64,000 bases of DNA from CAZTTG01 sp964615935. Lineage in GTDB: Bacteria; Planctomycetota; UBA1135; GCA-002686595. The stretch is taken from contig CAZTTG010000010.1 of assembly GCA_964615935.1 (NCBI GenBank), positions 1 through 64,000 on the forward strand, read 5' to 3'. Shown piece after piece: positions 15,893 to 24,785 of the stretch (position 1 is its first letter; each line of letters opens with the position of its first letter). The notes beneath the pieces are model-generated. The model saw only the letters and a list, made by a program, of their open reading frames with translations, was not told the origin of the DNA and ran no database searches. The position numbers and the translations under genes were made by a program.

Positions 15893-17365
15893 CTACTGGA
15901 TGCGCCGGTAGCGACCGCCCGACTCCCGGGCCAGATGCCGAAGCCACTGGCGCTCGGTTCCGATCGAGAGGCAGTCGATCGCCGTGTGGCGCGTGCGGTT
16001 CCACTGGGCGAGCATGCGCCGAATCGTGCCGCGATCCATCAGGACGCTGAGCTGGGGGTCGCCGTCGGTCAGGAAGAGGATCGCGTCGGCGGCGGGGTCG
16101 CGAAAGGCCTGGCGCAGGCCGCCGTGGATCTCGGTGCCCCACGTGAGGCGGAGATCCTCGACGTGCTCGAGGGCCTCGCGCTTGCTCCTGCGCCTGGCCG
16201 GGACGAGCTCGCCCTGCCAGCTCGCCGCATCGGCGCCGAAGTGAACGATGTCGAAGGCCCTCGACTCGTCGAAGGACTCGATCGCCCTGGTCAGCTCGCC
16301 CTTGGCGACGTCGATCCGCCGGGCGCCGTCCTTCCGCTCGTCGACCGCCTTCATCGAATCGCTGGTATCGATCGCAAAGACGACGCGATCGGCGTGGATG
16401 GGCAGCCCGTAGAAGACGGTGGTGGCCGCGCCCCCTCCCGGTGAGTTCGGCGCCGCCTCCCCGGTGGATTCAGGGAGCTCGAAGGTCTCGCCCTCCTTCT
16501 CGTACCAGCGCGTCCAGGTCTCGGCCTGCGTGCCCAGCGACAGCCCGGTGAGCCGCTCGAGCGCGCGCGCGATGCGGTACCCCTCGCCGCGCTCGGCCAC
16601 GCCCAGGCGCTCCACCAGGACGCCGACCGCGCGCGGATCGTGCGCGCTCACGAGGGAGTCGACCGCCTTGCGGGCGATGGGCGCGTACCGGTCCCCGAGG
16701 CCCTCGCCCAGCATCTCGAAGCGCCCGGGCACCTCGATCGTCGCCAGGAGCTCGGTCGCCACGAGCCGATCGACCTCCGCCTTCGAGCGGGCGAGCTTCG
16801 CGATCCGCCGCGCGCGCCCGGCCTCGTCCTCGATGCGGCGCGTGGCCTCCAGCAGGCCCTCGTAGCGCACGGCGAGCTCCTTCGAGCGCGCGAGGCGGTC
16901 GAGCGCCGCGTCCTCCAGGGGCATCCCCTCCTCGACCAACCTCAGCAGCGCCGCGGTGCCGATGTCCTCGGTCGGCGGATCGAGGACCAGATCGGCCAGC
17001 TCCCCCCCCGCCGCCGGCAGCAGCCCTCCCAGGCCGATCGCGGCGTGCACCCCTCGCTGGTCCCGGAGCTTCCTGGCGCAACCCGCCAGATACTCGACGG
17101 CGTCGCCCTCCACGCCGGGCACGCCGCGGAAGTGCTGGAAGGAGAGGTAGGCGATGCGCGCCTTCGCGGCCTTGGTCACGACCTCCAAGCCCTCGACGAG
17201 CGCCTCGAAGGCCTCCGGCGTCTTCTGCTTCGCGAGCTCGTCGAACACCTTGGAGGGCACCTCGTTCTTGCGCGAGCGGATCTCGCTCAGGATCTCCTCG
17301 GGAGTCCGGTCCGGGGCGATCGGGGCCGCGAAGAGCAGGAGCGGAACGAGGTACGCGAGAGCCAT
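15893..17365 (-). CDS. Exported HEAT-repeat protein with C-terminal von Willebrand A domain
   Basis: A 490-aa protein from the ATG at 17365, with a signal peptide (MALAYLVPLLLFAAPIAP). Residues ~30-300 are irregular helical repeats (e.g. RYAPIARKAVDSLVSAHDPR). From ~325 a VWA domain begins with a complete MIDAS start DTSDSMK after VVFAI, and TDGDPQ later provides the third metal-site Asp. VWA domains mediate metal-dependent protein binding; fusions with HEAT repeats are frequent in exported planctomycete proteins. The partner is unknown. The reading frame continues open upstream of 17365, but only through the antisense of the next gene. Confidence 0.78.
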   Translation of the reverse strand: MALAYLVPLLLFAAPIAPDRTPEEILSEIRSRKNEVPSKVFDELAKQKTPEAFEALVEGLEVVTKAAKARIAYLSFQHFRGVPGVEGDAVEYLAGCARKLRDQRGVHAAIGLGGLLPAAGGELADLVLDPPTEDIGTAALLRLVEEGMPLEDAALDRLARSKELAVRYEGLLEATRRIEDEAGRARRIAKLARSKAEVDRLVATELLATIEVPGRFEMLGEGLGDRYAPIARKAVDSLVSAHDPRAVGVLVERLGVAERGEGYRIARALERLTGLSLGTQAETWTRWYEKEGETFELPESTGEAAPNSPGGGAATTVFYGLPIHADRVVFAIDTSDSMKAVDERKDGARRIDVAKGELTRAIESFDESRAFDIVHFGADAASWQGELVPARRRSKREALEHVEDLRLTWGTEIHGGLRQAFRDPAADAILFLTDGDPQLSVLMDRGTIRRMLAQWNRTRHTAIDCLSIGTERQWLRHLARESGGRYRRIQ

Positions 17366-17400
17366 GAGCCTGGGAGGGGGGGGTGAGGGGCGCCGAGATT

Positions 17401-18663
17401 CTAGCCCAGCTCGATGGCTCCGGAGTCCAGATCCGTCGAGCCTCGGATCAGCTCCTCCAGCGCGCCGATCAGCAGCAGGACCTCCCCCGCCGAGTTGTAG
17501 TGCAGGAGGCTGATGCGGATGATGCCGTTGCGCTCGGCGAGCCCCAGGCGCTCGATGGCGCGGTGAGCGTAGAAGTGGCCGTAGCGCGCGGCCATGTGGC
17601 GCTCGTCCAGCCTGGGGGGAAGGCTCGCGGAGTCGAGGCCGTCCACGCTGAACGCGATGGTCGGCACGCGCCAGGCGGAGTCGGCCGCGGCGGAGCCGTA
17701 GAGCCTCACCCGGGGGTGCTCGTCGAGGAAGCCCAGCAGCGGGCGGGCGAGGTCCATCTCGTGACGGGCGAAGAGGCCGAAGACCCGGTCGAGCCGCTGT
17801 GAGGGATCGGCCTCGTACCCGAAGTGCCGCTCGTCGATCGCCCCGTAGTAGTCGAGGATGCCCGGCAGGCCGGCGACCAGCTCGTAGCAGGTGCCGCCCG
17901 GCTCGAGCTTGGCGGGCACCTCCTCCTCGCCGAAGAAGAAGTGGTTCTGGCCGCGCGCCCGCTCGAGGAGCTCGCGGCGACCCCACAGCATGGCCAAGTG
18001 GGGACCGTAGGTCTTGTAGAGGCTCAGGAAGTAGAAGTCGACGCCCAGGACCCCGACGTCCACGCGCCGGTGGGGAGCGAAGGCGACCCCGTCGACGCAG
18101 GAGAGCGCGCCGGCATCGCGGATGAGCGCCGCCATGGCGGGGACGTCGTGGATTTGGCCCACCACGTTGGAGCAGTGGGTGAAGGCGACCAGCCGCGTGC
18201 GCGGCGTGAGCAGCGCCTCCAGGTCCTCGATCCGCAGGGCCGCGGTCTCGACGTCGAAGCGCCACTCCCGGATCGCGATCCCGCTGGCCTCCAGCGCCCT
18301 CCAGGCGCCGATGTTGGCCTCGTGGTCGAGATCGGTCACGATGACCTCGTCGCCCTCGCTCCACAGCGGGCGCAGGGCACGCGAGAGGGTGCCGACCAGC
18401 GCGGTCGAGGAAGGCCCCAGGACGATCTCGCCGGGCACGGCGTTCACCAGCCGGGCCGCGGCGGCGCGCCCCGCGGCCACCGCCTCGCCGGCGCGAACCG
18501 AGAGCTCGTAGCTCGCTCCGAGCTGCACCGGCGCGCAGGAGAGGTGCTCGCGGACGCGCTCGATCACCGACCGCGCCGGCGCGCTGCCGCCGGCGTTGTC
18601 GAAGAGCATCCAGGGCGTCTGCAGGGCGGGAAACTGGGCACGAGCGAAGTCGAGGTCGAACAT
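17401..18663 (-). CDS. Class V aminotransferase / cysteine-desulfurase-like protein (VC1184 family)
   Basis: A 420-aa PLP-dependent fold-type I enzyme. The N-terminus FPALQTPWMLFDNAGGSAP and the PLP-Schiff-base lysine in FLSLYKTYGPHLAMLWG are those of the cysteine-desulfurase-like VC1184 family; DLDHEANIGAW and THCSNVVGQIHDV are other family blocks. A mobile catalytic-Cys loop typical of true NifS/IscS is not obvious, so the substrate is uncertain. A true NifS is encoded at 49585-50778. The ATG at 18663 is used (a GTG lies two codons upstream). It is divergent from the nucleotidyltransferase gene with 72 bp between. Confidence 0.8.
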   Translation of the reverse strand: MFDLDFARAQFPALQTPWMLFDNAGGSAPARSVIERVREHLSCAPVQLGASYELSVRAGEAVAAGRAAAARLVNAVPGEIVLGPSSTALVGTLSRALRPLWSEGDEVIVTDLDHEANIGAWRALEASGIAIREWRFDVETAALRIEDLEALLTPRTRLVAFTHCSNVVGQIHDVPAMAALIRDAGALSCVDGVAFAPHRRVDVGVLGVDFYFLSLYKTYGPHLAMLWGRRELLERARGQNHFFFGEEEVPAKLEPGGTCYELVAGLPGILDYYGAIDERHFGYEADPSQRLDRVFGLFARHEMDLARPLLGFLDEHPRVRLYGSAAADSAWRVPTIAFSVDGLDSASLPPRLDERHMAARYGHFYAHRAIERLGLAERNGIIRISLLHYNSAGEVLLLIGALEELIRGSTDLDSGAIELG

Positions 18664-18735
18664 GACCACAGACTAGGCCCCGACGGTCATCGGCACGAGC
18701 CCCGCGGAGGGGGATCGTGTAGGGTCTGTGAGCCC

Positions 18736-19590
18736 ATGCCTGTCGACCTCCCCCACGTCCTCGATGCGCTCCGATCGGAGCTCGAACAGGCCCGCGGCCT
18801 CGTCGCCGTGGGGGTTTTCGGCAGCGCCGTCCGCGGCGACACGTGGGAGCGCTCGGACGTCGACCTGTTCGCCATCACCGACGGGGAGGAGGAGCGCTGG
18901 GAGGGCGTCAACCTGCGGCGCGGGGGCGTCCTCGTGCACCTGCAGGTCCTCTCCCTTCCGTCCCTGCGGAAGGCCGTCGCCGACCGCAGCGGCGGTCCCT
19001 TCTTCGACGCCCTCTCCGAGGTGAAGGTCTGGTTCGACCGCACCGGCGATCTCTCGAAGGCCCTCTCCAAGGCTCGCTCCCTCGCTCCGCCCGCGACGCT
19101 TCGAAGGGCGTGCCGGGAGCTCTGTCAGGGCGTGGCCGATCTGCACGTGGCCGAGCGGCACCTCGTGGCCGGCGAGGAGCACGAGGCGAGGGTCGCGCTC
19201 GCGCAGGCCTTGCGGGGGCTGGCCGCCGCCAGCCTCGCGAAGCGCGGCATCTATCCACCGCGCGGGACCTGGGAGCACCCCGAGGTGGCCTCCTTCCCCG
19301 AGCATCGCGACCTCCAGGCCCTCTGGTCGATGCAGCCTCTCGCTCCCCTGGTGCAGGGCGCCTGGGAGCGCGTGCGGGCCAGGCTGCGCGAGGAGACCGC
19401 CCCCATCGTGGACTGCCTGCGCGAGTCGGGCCCGCTGACAGTCGAGGCCCTGGGACAGGAGCCGAAGCTGGCGAAGGTGGCGCTCACGGAGCGCTTGATC
19501 GCGGAGATGCTGGAGGCCGGGCTCATCCGGGAGGGCTGCGTCCCGTACGAGGGATTCGGCGCGGATCAGCTCGTCTACTCGGCGGTCTGA
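18736..19590 (+). CDS. MNT-type nucleotidyltransferase fused to helical and winged-helix regions
   Basis: A 284-aa protein. Residues 1-100 form a minimal nucleotidyltransferase: GVFGSAVRGD followed by SDVDLFAI gives the GS...DxD metal/nucleotide site. Residues ~120-210 are a helical bundle reminiscent of HEPN or substrate-binding domains (LHVAERHLVAGEEHEARVALA), and the C-terminal 60 residues look like a winged helix (VALTERLIAEMLEAGLI). Related MNT proteins act as AMP- or NMP-transferring antitoxins or as transcription-linked factors; the function here is not established. No separate toxin partner is adjacent. Confidence 0.7.
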   Translation: MPVDLPHVLDALRSELEQARGLVAVGVFGSAVRGDTWERSDVDLFAITDGEEERWEGVNLRRGGVLVHLQVLSLPSLRKAVADRSGGPFFDALSEVKVWFDRTGDLSKALSKARSLAPPATLRRACRELCQGVADLHVAERHLVAGEEHEARVALAQALRGLAAASLAKRGIYPPRGTWEHPEVASFPEHRDLQALWSMQPLAPLVQGAWERVRARLREETAPIVDCLRESGPLTVEALGQEPKLAKVALTERLIAEMLEAGLIREGCVPYEGFGADQLVYSAV

Positions 19591-19619
19591 GAGGTGAGCG
19601 CGTGGCCGGCCGGGTCCGG

Positions 19620-22600
19620 TCACTCCGGGCGGCGGATGCGGAGGCCCTCGAGGTGGAGGCCCTCGGTCGAGCGAACGCGGCAGCAGGCGGCCCAGTCGCC
19701 GCCGCCCTGGGAGATCTTGAGCATCAGGCGGTTCGCTCCGGCCTTCAGCCGGCCGCTGACCTCGTCCTGGTGGACGCTCAGGCCGCGCATGGCGTTGTTG
19801 GTGTGCAGGAGGTCGCCGTTCAGCCACAGCTTCACGCCGTCGTCGCTTCCGATCTCGAAGCGCACGTCCTGCGAGGTGTCCGAGAGGATCTCGGCCAGGA
19901 GGTAGCCGCAGCGGTCGCTGCCGGCGCCCATCTTCAGGAGGTCGCAGGTCCCCGGCGCCGAGAGCGCCTCGGGCGGAACCGGCCGCCACTCGATCCCGGA
20001 CGCGCCGGAGATCTCGGGCGGGAAGGCCTCGTCCAGGAGCTGTCCGCCGCCGGTCTTCTCCTTGGTGTAGGGGCCGGCGAAGAGCCAGGTGCGCACGAAG
20101 TCCTCGTTGCGCTGGACGTGGCCGGTGGCCTCGTCCGCGGCACGGCGCAGCGCCTCGTCGTCGGGGCAGGCCGCCCGGGCGCGCTCGATCGCGGCCAGGG
20201 CCTCGTCGCGGTGCTGGTCGCCGACGGCGCGCGCCACGGCGACCATGGCTCGCGCGGCGGCGCGGCGCAGGGCCTCGTCCTCGAGGAAGCCCTCGGCCAG
20301 CTCCAGGGCGCCCGCGTGGGGCATGGCCGACAGACCCTCCAGGGCGGCCTCGAGCACTCGCGGATCCTCGGCGAGCTCCAGGGCCTCGCGGTAGAGGGAC
20401 AGCGTCTCGCGCGGAGAGCGCTCGCTCGGAAGGGGAGCCGCGTGCACGAAGCCCTCGATGGCCGCGCTGCGGTGCCCGGGGATCGCGGTGCGCCGCGCGA
20501 TGGCCAGGAGCTCCGGGGCGAGCGGGCCATCGGGCCAGGCGGCGAGCGCCCGGGCCGCCGCATCGGCGATGCGGCCCTCCTCCGACAGGGCGGCGCACAC
20601 CGCCTCGAAGGCCGAGGCGCCGCCCATGCGGCCGAGGGCGTGCAGGAGGGCCGGCTTGCGATCCGCTCCGGCCCGCGAGAGTGCGGAGACCAGCGGCGCC
20701 GAGCGCCCCTCGACGTCCTCCATCCCGAGGCAGACCGAGACCAGGCTGTCGGCGGCCGTTTCGGCCTCTTCCTCGCCAGGTGCGTCGAGCAGGAGATCGA
20801 CCAGTCGCGGCAGGTGCTCCCCGCCGGCCAGCTCGCCCAGCGCCGCGAGCGCGGCCTTGCGCACGTCGGCGTCCCCGTCCCCCTCGGCGATCCGGAGCAG
20901 CGCTGGGGTCTGCCCCCGGGCGCGACGCACGCCCAGGACGCGCACCAGCTCGAGGCGTGAGTACGAGTCGGCGCCGGCCATCTTGTCGACGATGGCCTCG
21001 TCGATGCCCGGGCCGCGCAAGGAGGCCAGGCTGTTCCGCGCGTCCTCGTCGCCGAAGGCGGCGAGCGCGGCCAGGATGGGGACGCTGGACGCATCCCCCA
21101 GCGCGCCCAGCGCGCGCACGGCTGCGCGGGCCACCTCGCGGTCGGCGCTCTCGGTGCAGGCGGTGACCTCCGGCAGGGCCGCGGGATCCCCGCGCTGCGC
21201 CAGGGCCCCGATCACGTGCACCTGCACGGAGGGGACCTGCTCGGGGAGGAGCGAGGCGATAGCCCGCACGCCGGCCTCGCCGGGCGCCTCGCGGATCAGC
21301 CTCTGCGCGATCCCGATCCAAGCCGGCTCCTCCTGCGCGAGGAGCCCGACCACGATCGGCGCGGTCCGGATCGGCTCGAGCCCCACCAGACCGCGCAGGC
21401 CGGCGAGGCGCAGGGGCCGGCCCAGGTCCGATTCCCAGGCCTTCCGGTAGAGCCTCGCCGCGAGGTCTGCCTCGCCGTCCCGCTCCAGCCCCTCGGCGCA
21501 ATGCAGCAGGGCGACCATCGCGAGCCCCTCCATATCGGCGTCGGCGGCCTCGGTGGCCGCGTCCAGCGACTCCCCGAGCACGGCGCCCGCTGCGATCCCG
21601 CCGATCTTCCCCAGCGCCTCGATCGCGGCGGCGCGAACGCGGGGGTCGGCGTGCTCGCGGAGCGGCACGAGGTGGGGCAGATCCAGGGCGCTGCGGCGCT
21701 CGCCGATCGAGTTGATCACGCCGACCAGGAGATCGCCCTCCAGCTCGCCCAGCGCCCGAGCCAACGTTCCGCCGGCGGCCTCGCCGGGGATCCTCTCCAG
21801 GGCGTAGCGCGCCATGTGCGCCAGCTCCTCGTCGCCGAGCAGTCGGCCCAGCGCCATGGGCACCTGAGGGCCGCTCAACGATATCGCGTCGTCCTCGCCG
21901 ATGAGCGCGAGCTGACGGCATGCGAAGGCCCGGCCCGCGGAGGTGGCGGACTCGTCTTCCACCACGTCCAAGAGGCCCTTCTCCACGGCGCGCTTTCGAG
22001 CGGGCTCGCGCAAGGCCCTCCGCACCTCTTCGCCGATGAGCGAGAGGGGCCGGCGGCTGGCTCCCTCCTCGTAGGCGCGCAGCGCCTCGAAGGCCTCCTC
22101 CAGCTCGGCCGCCTCCTGCTCCTCGTCGACCAGCAGCGCGCTGGGCGTCGCGTCCGCCTCCAGGTCGCCCAGCGCGAACTGGATGCCGTCGAGGTAGTGC
22201 CTCAGGACCACCGGGTTCCAGAAGATCTCGCGGCGGTGGCCGAGCGAGCAGTAGAACACCCTCCCCTCGCCGTACGAGCGCACCCAGGAGACGGCGAAGT
22301 CGCCGTCCTCGCGCCGGATGCCGCCCTTCTTCATGTCGGTCCGCTCGACGTCCAGGCGCAGGAGCACGCGCAGGGACTCGCGCGAGTAGGGCGCCTTGAA
22401 CTGGTATATCTCGTCCTTGACGGTGAAGGGCCGGCCTTCGAAGGCGGCGTTGAGGGGGTGGTCGGGCTCGACGATCTCGAGGGTCACCGTGTCGTTCGCG
22501 CCCCAGGGGTGGCCGTCGAACCAGCCGCCCATCAGCTCGCCGAACTCCGGCCAGTCGTAGAAGCAGTCGGTCGCGGCGTGGATGCCCACGATGCCCCCGC

Positions 22601-23003
22601 CGCCGGCGACGAAGTCCAGCAGGCTCTGGCGCAGCTCGGGATCCTCGAAGAGCGTGCCGGTGGTGTTGTCGAAGGCCACCGCGTCGAAGCCGGCCAGGCT
22701 GCGGGGCGCGAACATCGCGGCGTCGGCGCTGACCACCGCCTCCCAGGCGCCGGTCTGCTCGCCCATGCGCACGAGGGTCTCGGCGGCGATGGGGATCGAG
22801 CCGTGCGCGAAGCCCTTCGTCAGGGTGAAGACCAGCAGGCGGCGCGGCTTCTCGGGCCGCACCGCGGGCTGCTCGGGCAGCGCCCCCTCGATGCGAGCCG
22901 CCTCATCGGGGGTGACTTCCTGGGAGACGCCCGCTGACGCGGCCAGGGCGACCGCGGCCGCCAGGGCGGCCGCGCGCCATCCTCGGGCGTTCCCGGACTG
23001 CAT
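19620..23003 (-). CDS. Large exported ThuA-domain protein with HEAT repeats and a C-terminal beta-sandwich
   Basis: A 1127-aa protein with a signal peptide (ARGWRAAALAAAVALAASAG). Residues ~40-265 are a ThuA domain (trehalose-utilisation-like, class-I glutamine amidotransferase fold) containing GGGGIVGIHAATDCFYDWPE. From ~290 to ~930 there are many HEAT-type repeats, and the last ~160 residues form a PA14/carbohydrate-binding-like sandwich (FEIGSDDGVKLWLNGDLLH). GGAGGAG sits seven bases before the ATG at 23003. It follows the Gfo/Idh oxidoreductase gene almost without a gap. ThuA-plus-oxidoreductase pairs are typical planctomycete sugar-metabolism modules. Confidence 0.82.
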   Translation of the reverse strand: MQSGNARGWRAAALAAAVALAASAGVSQEVTPDEAARIEGALPEQPAVRPEKPRRLLVFTLTKGFAHGSIPIAAETLVRMGEQTGAWEAVVSADAAMFAPRSLAGFDAVAFDNTTGTLFEDPELRQSLLDFVAGGGGIVGIHAATDCFYDWPEFGELMGGWFDGHPWGANDTVTLEIVEPDHPLNAAFEGRPFTVKDEIYQFKAPYSRESLRVLLRLDVERTDMKKGGIRREDGDFAVSWVRSYGEGRVFYCSLGHRREIFWNPVVLRHYLDGIQFALGDLEADATPSALLVDEEQEAAELEEAFEALRAYEEGASRRPLSLIGEEVRRALREPARKRAVEKGLLDVVEDESATSAGRAFACRQLALIGEDDAISLSGPQVPMALGRLLGDEELAHMARYALERIPGEAAGGTLARALGELEGDLLVGVINSIGERRSALDLPHLVPLREHADPRVRAAAIEALGKIGGIAAGAVLGESLDAATEAADADMEGLAMVALLHCAEGLERDGEADLAARLYRKAWESDLGRPLRLAGLRGLVGLEPIRTAPIVVGLLAQEEPAWIGIAQRLIREAPGEAGVRAIASLLPEQVPSVQVHVIGALAQRGDPAALPEVTACTESADREVARAAVRALGALGDASSVPILAALAAFGDEDARNSLASLRGPGIDEAIVDKMAGADSYSRLELVRVLGVRRARGQTPALLRIAEGDGDADVRKAALAALGELAGGEHLPRLVDLLLDAPGEEEAETAADSLVSVCLGMEDVEGRSAPLVSALSRAGADRKPALLHALGRMGGASAFEAVCAALSEEGRIADAAARALAAWPDGPLAPELLAIARRTAIPGHRSAAIEGFVHAAPLPSERSPRETLSLYREALELAEDPRVLEAALEGLSAMPHAGALELAEGFLEDEALRRAAARAMVAVARAVGDQHRDEALAAIERARAACPDDEALRRAADEATGHVQRNEDFVRTWLFAGPYTKEKTGGGQLLDEAFPPEISGASGIEWRPVPPEALSAPGTCDLLKMGAGSDRCGYLLAEILSDTSQDVRFEIGSDDGVKLWLNGDLLHTNNAMRGLSVHQDEVSGRLKAGANRLMLKISQGGGDWAACCRVRSTEGLHLEGLRIRRPE

Positions 23004-23017
23004 CGCTCTCTCCTCCA

Positions 23018-24319
23018 TCACAGCCTCCAGGGCTCGCGCATGGCGCGGTCGCGCATTCTCTCGGCCTGCGGGTCGTCCACGAATCTCTCGGCGGTCGGAT
23101 CCCAGCGCACCTTGCGGCCGAGCTGCATGGCGATGTTGCCCAGGTGGGCCACCGTGATCGTGCGGTGCGCCTGCTCGATCGGCGCGATGGGCTCCTGGCG
23201 GCTCCTCACACAGTCCAGGAAGTTGCGGTGGTGCCCGGGGGAGCGCGGCAGGTGCACGTCGGCGGGTCCCATCTCCTCCTCGAGCAGCGACTTCGGGTGG
23301 GCGTCGATCCGGCCGCGGCTGACGAACACCCAGCCGTCGTCGCCCTCCCACTTGACGCCGTTCTCGAAGCGGTTGGTGACGAGGATGCGCACCCCCGTCC
23401 CGTAGAGGCACTCGAAGCGGTAGTTCACGGCCGCGTTCCACAGGCCGTCGGGAGGGAACTCGCCCTCGCCCTCGACCTCGATGGGGCCGGTCTCCTGCAG
23501 GCCCAGCCCCCAGTGGGCGATGTCGATGTGGTGCGCGCCCCAGTCGGTGACCTGCCCGCCGGAGTAGTCCAGGATCCAGCGGAAGTTCCAGTGGGTGCGA
23601 CCATCGCAGTAGGGCGCCCAGGGCGCCGGCCCCAGCCACAGGTCGTAGTCGAAGCCGTCCGGGACCGGGATGGGCGGCTTGTTGTCGGTCGTGTTCCCCG
23701 TCGGCAGGCCGCAGGTGACGCTGTGCACCCTCCCGATGCGGCCGTTGCGCACCAGCTCGCAGGCCTGACGGAAACGGCCGCCCGAGCGCTGCTGGCTGCC
23801 GGTCTGGAACACGCGGCCGTAGCGCGCCACCGCGTCGCTCATCTGGCGGCCCTGCTGGATGGTCAGGCTGAGCGGCTTCTCGCCGTAGATGTCCTTTCCG
23901 GCGCGGGCGGCGTTGACGACCACCAGGCCGTGCCAGTGGTCGGGGGTCGCCTGTACGATCGCGTCGATGTCCTCGCGCGCCAGGAGGTCGCGGAAGTCGA
24001 CGTAGGACGCGCAGCCCGACCAGCTCCCGGAGCGCTCGTCGTTCGCGTAGCGCTCCTCGACCATGCGGCGGGCGGCCTCGCGCTGGACGACGTCGGGGTC
24101 GCAGACCGCCAGGACCTGGACGTCGCGCTGCCCCAGGAAGCTCCCCAGGTTCCCGCGTCCCATGCCGCCGCAGCCGATCACCCCCATGGTGATCCGATCG
24201 GATGGTGCCGCCCGGGCTCCGCCACGGGTGAGCGAGGGCAGGAGGAAGGGCGCCGCTGCAGCGGTCGCCCCCGCGCGCTGGATGAGCTGCCTGCGCGTCA
24301 GGAGGCTTGTCGTGCGCAT
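23018..24319 (-). CDS. Gfo/Idh/MocA-family oxidoreductase with TAT-type leader
   Basis: A 433-aa NAD(P)-dependent sugar/inositol dehydrogenase-family protein. The leader TRRQLIQRAG plus a hydrophobic run looks like a twin-arginine signal, implying folded export with cofactor. The Rossmann motif is MGVIGCGGMGRGNLG, followed by the conserved catalytic block GEKPLSLTIQQGRQM (EKP motif), then a C-terminal alpha/beta domain with DWGAHHIDIAHW. The start is set at the ATG at 24319, next to the TAT motif, with GGAG upstream. It is the first gene of a two-gene unit with the ThuA-HEAT gene. Confidence 0.88.
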   Translation of the reverse strand: MRTTSLLTRRQLIQRAGATAAAAPFLLPSLTRGGARAAPSDRITMGVIGCGGMGRGNLGSFLGQRDVQVLAVCDPDVVQREAARRMVEERYANDERSGSWSGCASYVDFRDLLAREDIDAIVQATPDHWHGLVVVNAARAGKDIYGEKPLSLTIQQGRQMSDAVARYGRVFQTGSQQRSGGRFRQACELVRNGRIGRVHSVTCGLPTGNTTDNKPPIPVPDGFDYDLWLGPAPWAPYCDGRTHWNFRWILDYSGGQVTDWGAHHIDIAHWGLGLQETGPIEVEGEGEFPPDGLWNAAVNYRFECLYGTGVRILVTNRFENGVKWEGDDGWVFVSRGRIDAHPKSLLEEEMGPADVHLPRSPGHHRNFLDCVRSRQEPIAPIEQAHRTITVAHLGNIAMQLGRKVRWDPTAERFVDDPQAERMRDRAMREPWRL

Positions 24320-24437
24320 TGCGTTGGCTCCGATGGCTCGAGGGGGCGCCCGATCCACGCCGCGCGCCGGTCCCCCTTGCTACCACAGGTGGCCATCGGG
24401 CGCCAGGGAAGCCGTCTGCCGTCCGACCGATACGAGA

Positions 24438-24467
24438 GGCCCGCCCGGCGCGAGCGCCGAGCGGGCC
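24438..24467 (-). terminator. Strong hairpin, probable terminator of the M56-TPR unit
   Basis: A nearly perfect 30-nt hairpin: GGCCCGC pairs with GCGGGCC and, inside, CGGCGC with GCGCCG, with one mismatch and a 2-nt loop. It is 51 bp past the stop of the minus-strand BlaI/M56 unit. There is no T-tract. Confidence 0.5.
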
Positions 24468-24775
24468 ATCTGCTTTGGCCCCCACCTACCGTCGAGGACG
24501 ACGGCGGCAGGCGTTCGGCTAGACGCCCTGGAGGGACTGCTTCTTCTTCACCTCCAGGGATCTCTTCTTGGCGTGCATCTCGGCGCGCTGGACCATCTTC
24601 TGCCGGGCCTCCTCGTCTCCGAGATTCCACTTCTTCAGGACCTGGCCCAGGAGCTCGGGATCGGCGAAGCCCACGTCGAGGGCGTGGCTGAGGTGCACCA
24701 GCGCCTCCTCCCGCTGCCCCATGACGGCGTGCGCCGTGGCCATGCGGAAGGCGGTCTGCTCGATCGGGTATCCGT

Positions 24776-24785
24776 ACTGGACTGG
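24776..24785. repeat. 5-bp tandem duplication causing a frameshift
   Basis: ACTGGACTGG on the plus strand. Removing one ACTGG restores a single frame reading ...EHALQYGYPIEQTAF across the junction of the TPR region. Confidence 0.7.

Noticed and set aside
17366..18364. N-terminal extension of the VWA-HEAT protein to 823 residues
   Set aside because: The added sequence is the shifted frame of the class V aminotransferase; a signal peptide begins at the ATG at 17365.
18673..21921. 1082-codon minus-strand open frame
   Set aside because: Arg/Ala/Gly-rich out-of-frame reading of the ThuA-HEAT gene and of the nucleotidyltransferase antisense.
23004..24485. Extension of the ThuA-HEAT protein to 1621 residues
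   Set aside because: The extension is an out-of-frame reading of the Gfo/Idh gene; GGAGGAG and a signal peptide define the start at 23003.
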